A stretch of DNA of 14,820 nt from Vicinamibacteria bacterium. GTDB taxonomy: Bacteria; Acidobacteriota; Vicinamibacteria; Vicinamibacterales; 2-12-FULL-66-21. Positions 1-6,849 of the stretch are shown in pieces. The stretch covers positions 1-14,820 of the forward strand of contig JAICSD010000056.1 in the NCBI GenBank assembly GCA_025937075.1. The letters are read 5' to 3'. How positions within the stretch are numbered: the stretch's first letter is position 1; each line of letters opens with the position of its first letter. The notes beneath the pieces were generated by a model that saw only the letters and a program-made list of their open reading frames with translations, searched no databases and was not told the origin of the DNA. Position numbers and translations under genes: made by a program.

Positions 1-1
1 C

Positions 2-1012
2 GGCGCGCGCGATGAGGTCTACCATGCGTGCCGCGCGCTGCTCGTTCATCGACACGAGCAGCTCGCCATCTTCGATCGCGCGTTCGACATGTTCTGGCGC
101 GAGCCGCGCAGCGCCGATCTGCGCCCACGCCGAAGCGCTGATGCCACCCGGGCAATCGAGATCGACACACTCGCGCTGGAGGATCTGGGCGCCCAGCTGT
201 CCGGCGCGTCGGACGGCGATGCGGCGATCACAGAGATCGGCCTTCCCACCTGGAGCGATGTCGGCGTCCTTGCGACGAAGGACTTCGCGGCCTTTACACC
301 GGCAGAATTGACTCGGGGCGCGATGGCCCTGTCGAAGCTCGTCTGGACTCCCGGCGAACGTCGGACCCGACGATGGGTACGCGGGCGCGGACCGCGGGTA
401 GATCTTCGGCGCGCGATGCGCGAAAGCCTCCACACCCACGGCGATGTCATGACGCTCAGCCGGCGCAGCCGGCGCGTGCGCGCCCGCCCGCTCGTCCTGC
501 TGTGCGACGTCAGTCGATCGATGGAGCGGTACTCGCGGATGCTGCTGCACTTCGCGCATGCGGTGATGACGCGCCATCGCCGGGTCGAAGCCTTCGTGTT
601 TTCCACCGAGCTGACGCGAATCACCCGGCAACTCCGACTTCCTCGGCCCGATGCGGCGCTCGCGGCCGTGTCCCGCGCGGTGCCGGACTGGTCCGGCGGC
701 ACGCGGATCGGCGCCGCGATCAGGGAGTTCCATCGACGCTGGGGGCGCCGGGTGCTGACGGGCGGCCCTGTCGTTCTGCTCATTTCCGACGGCTGGGACT
801 GTGGCGATCCCGACGAACTGGCGGCGCAGATTGCGCGGCTCCGCCGAAGCTGTCATCGTCTGATCTGGTTGAGCCCTCTCGTCGGCACGGCGGACTACGC
901 TCCGCTGACACGCGGGCTTCAGGCGTCGCTGCCGTTCGTCGACGATTTCCTGGCAGCCCGCACGTTGACCAATCTCGCGGACCTCGCAGTACATTTGAAC
1001 GCGCTCGCGTGA
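2..1012 (+). CDS. coxE: CoxE-like VWA domain protein (5' end outside window)
   Basis: The reading frame is open from base 2, and the 29 codons before the first ATG (position 89) already read like the family N-terminus (for example LAIFDRAFDMFW), so the true start lies left of the window. The C-terminal half is a von Willebrand A domain. The metal-binding DVSRS motif has its Asp at 506-508, and it is followed by SGGTRIG and then LLISDGWD, giving the DxSxS...T...D set. The late WLSPLVG, the PFVDDFL stretch and the final LADLAVHLNAL match CoxE (PF05762) to its end. In Oligotropha, CoxE works with the AAA+ ATPase CoxD in post-translational maturation of the CO-dehydrogenase active site; by analogy a MoxR/CoxD-type ATPase gene should lie just left of this window. 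coxG follows after 15 bp, so the two are probably co-transcribed. No signal peptide or membrane helix is visible. Identification is firm; the partner enzyme is inferred from location. Confidence 0.93.
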   Translation, partial: GARDEVYHACRALLVHRHEQLAIFDRAFDMFWREPRSADLRPRRSADATRAIEIDTLALEDLGAQLSGASDGDAAITEIGLPTWSDVGVLATKDFAAFTPAELTRGAMALSKLVWTPGERRTRRWVRGRGPRVDLRRAMRESLHTHGDVMTLSRRSRRVRARPLVLLCDVSRSMERYSRMLLHFAHAVMTRHRRVEAFVFSTELTRITRQLRLPRPDAALAAVSRAVPDWSGGTRIGAAIREFHRRWGRRVLTGGPVVLLISDGWDCGDPDELAAQIARLRRSCHRLIWLSPLVGTADYAPLTRGLQASLPFVDDFLAARTLTNLADLAVHLNALA

Positions 1013-1027
1013 CCCGCGGCCCCACGC

Positions 1028-1501
1028 ATGGATATTGTCAGTTCATACACCTTCACTGCGCCGCTCGAGCGGGTGTGGGATGCTCTGATGGATCCCGGCG
1101 CCATTTCTTCGTGCATTCCAGGCTGCGATGGGTTCGAGCCGGACGGAGAGGATCGCTACAAGGTGACGCTGACGGTTGCCATGGCCGCGATCACCGGGAC
1201 CTACAACGGAACCGTTCAACTCACCGACAAGACGCCCGGCCAATCGTATCGGCTCATCATGGAAGGACACGGACGCCCGGGATTCGTCAAGGGCACATCG
1301 ATCATCGCGCTTCGCCCGGCAGGCACGTCGATCGCCGTCGACGTCACCGCTGCCGTGCACGCGGGCGGGCCCATCGCGAGGCTCGGCCAGCGGCTGATTG
1401 GCGGAGTCGCCAAAATGATGCTGGACCGCTTCTTCGCATGTCTCAAGACGAAGATAGAGAGAGACCTCGCTCCAGCGCTCGACTCAGAGCACGTTTCGTG
1501 A
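1028..1501 (+). CDS. coxG: CoxG-like SRPBCC-fold protein
   Basis: A 157-residue protein of the CoxG family (PF06240, START/SRPBCC fold). It shows the family opening (YTFTAPLERVWDALMDP), the IPGC motif near residue 31, the conserved centre (YKVTLTVAMAAITGTYNG) and the C-terminal helix with GGVAKMMLDRFF. CoxG proteins are linked to assembly or membrane recruitment of aerobic CO dehydrogenase; the SRPBCC fold makes a hydrophobic pocket. This copy ends soon after the SRPBCC domain and has no C-terminal hydrophobic anchor, unlike longer CoxG versions. The ATG at 1028 has no good Shine-Dalgarno sequence (the 15-bp gap is C-rich), which suggests coupling to translation of the upstream coxE-like gene. 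Its last 59 bp overlap the end of coxM on the other strand. The family call is firm; the function is by analogy. Confidence 0.9.
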   Translation: MDIVSSYTFTAPLERVWDALMDPGAISSCIPGCDGFEPDGEDRYKVTLTVAMAAITGTYNGTVQLTDKTPGQSYRLIMEGHGRPGFVKGTSIIALRPAGTSIAVDVTAAVHAGGPIARLGQRLIGGVAKMMLDRFFACLKTKIERDLAPALDSEHVS

Positions 1502-2315
1502 AGACGGGGATCATCGCGCGACGGTAATCTTCGCTGGCGTGGAGATCCGAGTTCACGTCGGTCAAGCGACTGCCCGCCAGCCGTGACGCGGTTTCGATCG
1601 TGTCGGCGGACGCGGGTTTTCCGGCCAGCGCCTCCTCCACTTCGGTCAGCCCCACCGCATGCGAACTCGCGCCCGTGAGGCCGAGTCGCGCGGTACGAAT
1701 GACGCTGTCTTCGATCGCCAGCGCCGCCGCCACGCCAACGATTGCGAAGTGCGACGCCCGCTGATGAAGCTTCGCGTACGCGCCCGCTCTGACAGGCTTG
1801 AACTGCACCGCGGTGATGATTTCGTCTCCAGCCAGGTCGACGGTGAACATGCCTTGAAAGAAGTCGCGCGCCTTCACAGACCGGTCGCCGCGCGGTCCTG
1901 TGATCCGTATGTCGGCGTCCAGCGCGAGCATCACCGCCGGATAATCCGCGGCCGGATCGGCATGGGCCAGGCTCCCCCCGAGAGTGCCGCGATTGCGGAC
2001 CTGCGGATCGCCGATGTCTGCCGCCGCTTCCGCAATCATCGGACAGTCGTGCTGCAGCAGCGCGGACGAGGCGACATCATGATGCACCGTACCGGCGCCG
2101 ATCTCGATACGGCCATTCTTCGCGTCGATTCCCGACAGTTCGGGAATCCTTGCGATGTCGATCAGCACTGTCGGCTCGCTCAGACGAAGTTTCATCAGCG
2201 GCACGAGGCTGTGGCCGCCAGCGACCAGCTTCCCTCGTCCGTTGCTCGCGGCGAGCCTGGCGAGCGCATCGTCCAGCGACGTCGCCCGCGCGTATTCGAA
2301 CGGTGTCGAGATCAC
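1443..2315 (-). CDS. coxM: Molybdenum hydroxylase FAD subunit (CoxM-type)
   Basis: The FAD-binding middle subunit, which passes electrons from the iron-sulfur subunit to an external acceptor. With a GTG start at 2315 it is 290 residues, the usual size. FAD_binding_5 motifs are clear: AGGHS at about 32-36 and TLGGSLAHADPAAD at about 111-124. The CO_deh_flav_C domain follows, ending in the conserved DYRRAMIPVFTKRAL. The chosen GTG overlaps the coxL stop as GTGA (4 bp), is preceded by GGGAGGG about 5 nt away, and gives the family-like N-terminus ISTPFEYARATS. An upstream GTG at 2342 would add nine atypical residues. It is the last gene of coxS-coxL-coxM, and its 3' end overlaps coxG by 59 bp. 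Subunit identity is firm; the physiological acceptor is unknown. Confidence 0.95.
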   Translation of the reverse strand: MISTPFEYARATSLDDALARLAASNGRGKLVAGGHSLVPLMKLRLSEPTVLIDIARIPELSGIDAKNGRIEIGAGTVHHDVASSALLQHDCPMIAEAAADIGDPQVRNRGTLGGSLAHADPAADYPAVMLALDADIRITGPRGDRSVKARDFFQGMFTVDLAGDEIITAVQFKPVRAGAYAKLHQRASHFAIVGVAAALAIEDSVIRTARLGLTGASSHAVGLTEVEEALAGKPASADTIETASRLAGSRLTDVNSDLHASEDYRRAMIPVFTKRALSRALERGLSLSSS

Positions 2316-4675
2316 GGCCGCCCTCCCTGGATGATCCGCCACAGCTTTTCCGGCCGCAGCATCATGTCGACGTGCTTCACGCCGAACGCGCTGAGCGCGT
2401 CGACGGCCGCGTTGACGATGCAGGGCGTCGAGCCGAGGGTGCCGGCTTCGCCGACGCCTTTGGCGCCGAGAGGATTGACCGGCGTGGGTGTCACGGTGGC
2501 ATCGAGCTCGAAGCGCGGAAAATCGATCGCGCGCGGAAGCGCGTAGTCCATGTAGGAACCCGTCAGCAGCTGACCATCCTCTCCGTACACGACCTCTTCG
2601 ATCAGCGCCTGACCGATCCCCTGCGCGAGCCCGCCATGAATCTGCCCCTCGACGATCAGCGGATTGATCAAGGTGCCCGCATCATCGATGGCCACGAGCT
2701 TGAGCAGCTTGGCCTCGCCCGTATCGCGATCGATCTCCAGCATCGAGATGTGGCAGCCGAAGGGGTACGTGTTGTTCGTCGGCTCGAAGAACGCTTCGTC
2801 GCTGAGGCCGGGCTCGAGCCCCTCCGGGAGGGGCACCGGCACGTACGCATACGCCGCGACGTTCGCGAACGGCTTCGCTGACGCCGGAGAGCCCTTCACC
2901 GAGATCGTGCCATTTTCGAAGACGAGGTCGTCCTCGTGCGCTTCGATGAGTGCGGCCGCGAACCTCGCCATCTTCTTCTTGACCTTCGCCCCAGCCATCA
3001 AGAGAGCCGTGCCGCCAACGGCCTGGGACCGACTGCCGAACGACCCGATGCCCTGCTTCACGACACCCGTGTCGCCGTGAAGGATCGTGACGTGTTCGAA
3101 GGGAACGCCGAACTGGTCCGCGAGCATCTGCGCGAACGTCGTCTCGTTGCCCTGGCCGTGAGGGGACGCGCCGGTCGTCGCGCTGATACGACCGTCGCGC
3201 TCGACGGTTACCTGCGAGTGTTCCCACCCGCCCGTCGGCAGCGATGCCGACGGGCCAATGCCGCAGACTTCGACGTACATCGCGAGACCGAGACCGACGA
3301 GTCTGCCCTGCGCGCGGGCGGCATCGCGCTCGGCCTTCAACCGGTCCCATCGTGCGTTCGTCAAGGCAAGGTCGAGCGCCTTCTCGTACTCGCCCGAGTC
3401 GTACACGGCCCCGGTCTGCGTCGCGAATGGAAACTGATGCGGCTTGATGAAGTTCTTGCGGCGAAGCTCAGCCGGGTCCATCTGCAGTTCGCGTGCGAGC
3501 ATGTCCATCGCGCGCTCGACGAAGTACGTGGCTTCCGGACGTCCCGCCCCGCGGTACGCGTCGGTGGGTGTCTTGTTCGTGAAGACCTCGGTCAGCGTCG
3601 CGCGAACGGCCGGGATGTTGTACGTCGCGTTGGCCATCATCATCGTGAGCGTCGGAATCGCTGCCGTCAGAAGCATGTTGTAGGCGCCGATATCCGCGAT
3701 CAACCGCAGCTTCAGACCGAGCAGCGTGCCGTCCCGCTGTGCCGCGAGATCGACGTAACCGATGATGTCGCGCCCGTGAATCGTCGCGACGAACGCTTCA
3801 GATCGTTCTTCGATCCACTTCACCGGAATCCCGAGCCGTTTCGAGATCGCCGCGGCGACGTACTCTTCGCCGTAGATGTTGATCTTCGAGCCGAAGCCAC
3901 CGCCGACCTCCGGAGCGATCGCACGAACTTGATCCTGGCCCAGTCCCGTCAACGCGGCGATGAACGTCCGCAGGATGTGCGGGTTCTGCGTCGACGACCA
4001 CAGGGTCATCGTCCCCTTGCCCGGTTCGAAATGCGCAACCACGCCGCGCGGCTCCATGGAGTTCGGCGCGAGACGCTGATTCACCATGCGCTGCGAGATG
4101 ACGACGCCGGCCTTCGCAAATGCGTCATCGATCGCCGAGTCGTCGACGCTGCCCGAGGCGCTCACCCCGGTTCCGCTCGGCACCAGCGCGATCGCCAGGT
4201 TGTTCGGGAAATCAGGATGAATGACCGTTGGCGTGCCCGTCATCGCCTGCTCGACGTCGACGACGGCCGGCAGCGGGTCGTACGACACGACGATCGCATC
4301 CGCGGCGTCCCGCGCGACGTAGCGATCGCGCGCGACGACGACCGCAACGGGCTCGCCCGAGTACCGTACGGTGTCCACCGCCACCGCGCGATGCTCCGGT
4401 GACGGGAAGGGCGTGCCGATCGGCATCGGCCCGAGGAACTCGGCAATCTGCGCCCCGGTGAACACCGCTTCGACGCCGTCCATGGCGTCCGCGGCGCTCG
4501 TGTCGATCGACAGAATGCGCGCGTGCGCGACATCACTCCGTTTGAACGCGAGGTGCTGCATCCCGACGAGCGCGACGTCGTCGACATACGTGCCGCGGCC
4601 CTGTATCAGGCGAGGATCCTCGCGCCGTTTGACGCGCTGGCCGACCAGTTTCGGAAGCACCGGAGTAGTCGCCAT
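2312..4675 (-). CDS. coxL: Form II CO dehydrogenase-type molybdenum catalytic subunit
   Basis: A 787-residue catalytic subunit of the xanthine oxidase/CO dehydrogenase family, binding the molybdopterin cytosine dinucleotide cofactor. It opens with the typical VGQRVKRREDPRLIQGRGTYVDD. Visible motifs are GGGFGSK (258-264), AYRGAGR (373-379), HGQGNETTFAQ near 500 and the C-terminal GVGEAGTLGS, whose Glu (about 743) corresponds to the catalytic Glu of the family. AYRGAGR is the signature of form II enzymes; form I, the biochemically proven CO dehydrogenases, have AYxCSFR with the Cys that holds copper. CO oxidation is therefore not assured, and another aldehyde or heterocycle substrate is possible. 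The ATG at 4675 lies 3 nt after the coxS stop, with a purine-rich GGAAAGGGG inside the coxS end, and the stop overlaps the coxM start. The length is normal and nothing looks broken. Confidence 0.95.
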   Translation of the reverse strand: MATTPVLPKLVGQRVKRREDPRLIQGRGTYVDDVALVGMQHLAFKRSDVAHARILSIDTSAADAMDGVEAVFTGAQIAEFLGPMPIGTPFPSPEHRAVAVDTVRYSGEPVAVVVARDRYVARDAADAIVVSYDPLPAVVDVEQAMTGTPTVIHPDFPNNLAIALVPSGTGVSASGSVDDSAIDDAFAKAGVVISQRMVNQRLAPNSMEPRGVVAHFEPGKGTMTLWSSTQNPHILRTFIAALTGLGQDQVRAIAPEVGGGFGSKINIYGEEYVAAAISKRLGIPVKWIEERSEAFVATIHGRDIIGYVDLAAQRDGTLLGLKLRLIADIGAYNMLLTAAIPTLTMMMANATYNIPAVRATLTEVFTNKTPTDAYRGAGRPEATYFVERAMDMLARELQMDPAELRRKNFIKPHQFPFATQTGAVYDSGEYEKALDLALTNARWDRLKAERDAARAQGRLVGLGLAMYVEVCGIGPSASLPTGGWEHSQVTVERDGRISATTGASPHGQGNETTFAQMLADQFGVPFEHVTILHGDTGVVKQGIGSFGSRSQAVGGTALLMAGAKVKKKMARFAAALIEAHEDDLVFENGTISVKGSPASAKPFANVAAYAYVPVPLPEGLEPGLSDEAFFEPTNNTYPFGCHISMLEIDRDTGEAKLLKLVAIDDAGTLINPLIVEGQIHGGLAQGIGQALIEEVVYGEDGQLLTGSYMDYALPRAIDFPRFELDATVTPTPVNPLGAKGVGEAGTLGSTPCIVNAAVDALSAFGVKHVDMMLRPEKLWRIIQGGRP

Positions 4676-4678
4676 GCT

Positions 4679-5143
4679 TCACCCCTTTCCGCCGGCCGCG
4701 CGCTGAATCGCGTTGACGATGTGCTGATAGCCGGTGCAGCGGCAGAAATTTCCGGAAATGCCCTCCCGGATGTCCTGCTCGGAGGGAGATCGCTTTTCCT
4801 CGAGCAGCGCGACTGCGGCCATGATCATTCCCGGCGTGCAGTAGCCGCACTGCAGGCCATGCTCTTCCCAGAACGCGCTCTGCAGCGGATGCAACCGGTC
4901 GTCCGAAGCAAGGCCCTCGATCGTCGTGATCGTCGAACCGTCGGCCTGAACGGCGAACATCGTGCACGACTTGACGCTGCGGCCATCGATCAGAACGGTG
5001 CACGCGCCGCATTGACTCGTGTCGCACCCGACGTGCGTCCCGGTGAGGCGCAGATGTTCGCGCAGGTAGTGGACGAGGAGCAGGCGCGGCTCCACCGTCG
5101 CTTTTCGCGGCTTGCCGTTGACCGTCATCGAAATGTGCGCCAT
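4679..5143 (-). CDS. coxS: Molybdenum hydroxylase 2Fe-2S subunit (CoxS-type)
   Basis: A 154-residue iron-sulfur subunit that carries electrons from the molybdenum site in CoxL to the FAD in CoxM. The N-terminal plant-ferredoxin-type cluster is held by C40, C45, C48 and C60 (CDTSQCGAC, then SCT). The C-terminal four-helix domain holds the second cluster with C99 and C102 (QCGYCTPGM) and C134 and C136 (FCRCTGY). All eight ligands are present. The ATG at 5143 has a perfect GGAGG (5150-5154) at 6-nt spacing. It is the first gene of the S-L-M set. The stop of the response-regulator flavoprotein gene is only 47 bp upstream on the same strand, so it may be read as part of a longer transcript. Confidence 0.96.
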   Translation of the reverse strand: MAHISMTVNGKPRKATVEPRLLLVHYLREHLRLTGTHVGCDTSQCGACTVLIDGRSVKSCTMFAVQADGSTITTIEGLASDDRLHPLQSAFWEEHGLQCGYCTPGMIMAAVALLEEKRSPSEQDIREGISGNFCRCTGYQHIVNAIQRAAGGKG

Positions 5144-5174
5144 CGGTGTCCTCCGGAAGGGCCTAGCCTACTCC

Positions 5175-5193
5175 AAAAGTGAGCGCGGGCTCA
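5175..5193 (-). terminator. Possible weak terminator or attenuator hairpin before coxS
   Basis: On the minus-strand transcript the stop codon of the upstream flavoprotein gene begins a short hairpin: UGAGC, loop CCGC, GCUCA, then C and UUUU. The 5-bp stem is perfect but short and the U-run is only four, so it is more likely partial attenuation than full termination, if it acts at all. It matters because it is the only punctuation between the two-component genes and coxS. Confidence 0.3.
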
Positions 5194-6849
5194 GGTCAGC
5201 GCCAGGTATTCGTGCACCAGCCGCACGACCATCGAGCCTTCGCCCACGGCTGACGCGACGCGATTCATCGCACCAGCACGAATATCGCCGGCCGCAAAGA
5301 TCCCGGGGATGCTGGTCTCGAGCGCCATCGGCTCGCGCGTTTCCTTCCAGATGCGCGACGCTCTCGGATCGGCGGTGAGATCGCGGCCGGTGATCACGAA
5401 GCCCTTCGAATCGCGCAGCACGCCCTCGGGCAGCCAGTCGCTCCGCGGTTTCGTGCCGATGAAGATGAACACCGCGTCGACGTCCTCCGACACGCCTGCC
5501 CCCTCGTCGTGCTTCAGCGCGACGCGCTCGACGTGGCCGTCGCCGTCCACACGCTCGAGCTCGGTCCGCCCGGCCACCCGTATGTTCGGCGTTTTCTCGA
5601 TCTGATCGATCAGATACTGCGACATCGTGTCGCGAAGCGAGTCGCGCCGCACGACGATCTGTACGTCCTTCGCGTAGCGAGAGAGGTGCATGGCGGCCTG
5701 ACCGGCGGAGTTGCCGCCGCCAACGACCACCACCCGTCGATCGACGAACGCCGACGCCTCCGTCGTGGCGGCGCCGTAGTACACGCCGGCTCCGGTGAGC
5801 GCGGAGACGCCGGGTGCCGGATGCTGGCGGTACTCCATGCCTGTCGCCGCGAGCAGCGTACGCGTGACGATTTCGCGGCCGTCGCCGAGCGTGAGGTGTT
5901 TGTATCCCGCGTCGATCGATACGCCGGTCACCTCGAGCGGGACGAGCAGCTCCGCGCCGAGCCGCTGTGCCTGCGAGACGGCACGGCGCGTCAGCTCGCT
6001 GCCGCTGACGCCCGAGGGAAATCCGAGATAGTTTTCAATTCTGGCGCTGCTGCCCGCCTGACCGCCGGGAGCGTGGCGATCCAGCAGCAGCGTGCGCAAC
6101 CCTTCGGAGGCGCCGTACACCGCGGCCGCAAGCCCGGCGGGTCCGCCGCCCGCAATCACGATGTCGTACATCGTGAGCGCCGCCGAAAGCGAACGCCCCA
6201 GGCGCTCGGCAACCTCGCGCTGGCCGGGATTGCGCAGCACGGTGCCGTCCTCGAAGAAGAGGGCCGGCAGATCGTCGGCACCCACACCCGCGGCGTCGAG
6301 GAGGCTTTGCACGTCCGGACTGCGCGCCACGTCGAGCCAGTGGTACGGGATCAGGTTGCCCGCGAGAAACCCTTTGATGTCGTGCGAACGCGGCGACCAC
6401 TGATGCCCGACCAGCCTCAGACCCTTCGCTTCGGGAAGATATTCCGCCTGCCACGTGTCGAGCAGATCGTCGATCACCGGGTACAGGCATTCCTCCGGCG
6501 GATCCCACGGCTTCGACAGGTAGTGATCGAGGTGCGCGACGTTGATGGCTTTGATCGCGGCGTCGATGTCGGAGTACGCGGTGAGCAGCACACGGCGCGC
6601 GAGCGGATACACCTCGCGTGCCTGCGCGAGCACGTCGGTGCCCTGCATGTCGGGCATGCGTTGGTCGCTGATCACGACCGCCAGTGAATCGCCGCGCGCC
6701 TTGAGCTCGCGGATCGTGGCGAGCGCCTCGTTGCCCGAAGAGGCGCTGACGACGGTGTAGGACTCGCGGTAGCGCGAGCGCAGATCGCGACGAACCGCCG
6801 CCAGCACCTGGGCGTCGTCGTCCACGACGAGCATGGCGGGTTTGTTCAT
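5191..6849 (-). CDS. Response regulator fused to Grx-like and thioredoxin-reductase-like flavoprotein
   Basis: A 552-residue three-part protein. Residues 1-135 are a receiver domain with acidic pocket D10-D12, phospho-acceptor D62 (VVISDQRMP), T90 and K113-P114. Residues about 143-218 look like a glutaredoxin/thioredoxin fold (LRLVGHQWSPRSHDI, then DLPALFFEDG with a likely cis-Pro), but the CPxC position reads WSPRS. Residues 227-552 are a thioredoxin-reductase-type FAD/NADPH protein: GGGPAG (234-239), GGGNSA (377-382), an RRxxxR NADPH-type motif and GDIRAGAMNRVA near the C-terminus. The usual redox CxxC of thioredoxin reductase is replaced (YYGAATTEA, 357-365). The only cysteine in the whole protein is C121, in the receiver. 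The ATG at 6849 overlaps the kinase stop as ATGA, with AAGGA directly in front, so translation is coupled. Similar fused response regulator/thioredoxin reductase-like proteins are known only from annotation; the reaction is unknown. NAD(P)H-dependent electron transfer gated by phosphorylation is inference. Confidence 0.93.
   Translation of the reverse strand: MNKPAMLVVDDDAQVLAAVRRDLRSRYRESYTVVSASSGNEALATIRELKARGDSLAVVISDQRMPDMQGTDVLAQAREVYPLARRVLLTAYSDIDAAIKAINVAHLDHYLSKPWDPPEECLYPVIDDLLDTWQAEYLPEAKGLRLVGHQWSPRSHDIKGFLAGNLIPYHWLDVARSPDVQSLLDAAGVGADDLPALFFEDGTVLRNPGQREVAERLGRSLSAALTMYDIVIAGGGPAGLAAAVYGASEGLRTLLLDRHAPGGQAGSSARIENYLGFPSGVSGSELTRRAVSQAQRLGAELLVPLEVTGVSIDAGYKHLTLGDGREIVTRTLLAATGMEYRQHPAPGVSALTGAGVYYGAATTEASAFVDRRVVVVGGGNSAGQAAMHLSRYAKDVQIVVRRDSLRDTMSQYLIDQIEKTPNIRVAGRTELERVDGDGHVERVALKHDEGAGVSEDVDAVFIFIGTKPRSDWLPEGVLRDSKGFVITGRDLTADPRASRIWKETREPMALETSIPGIFAAGDIRAGAMNRVASAVGEGSMVVRLVHEYLALT

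Noticed and set aside
373..1527. Plus-strand frame of 384 codons spanning coxE and coxG
   Set aside because: It overlaps two recognised genes in another frame and translates to Arg/Pro/Ser-rich sequence.
2316..2342. Earlier GTG start for coxM at 2342
   Set aside because: It would add nine atypical residues; the GTG at 2315 has a GGGAGGG site and the usual overlap with the coxL stop.
2936..4402. Long plus-strand open frame of 488 codons antisense to coxL
   Set aside because: It is Arg/Asp/Val-rich with no domain; long antisense frames are expected in GC-rich DNA opposite a strongly biased gene, and coxL has all family motifs.
5509..6687. Plus-strand open frame of 392 codons antisense to the flavoprotein
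   Set aside because: His/Arg-rich translation without recognisable motifs, opposite a well-supported gene.
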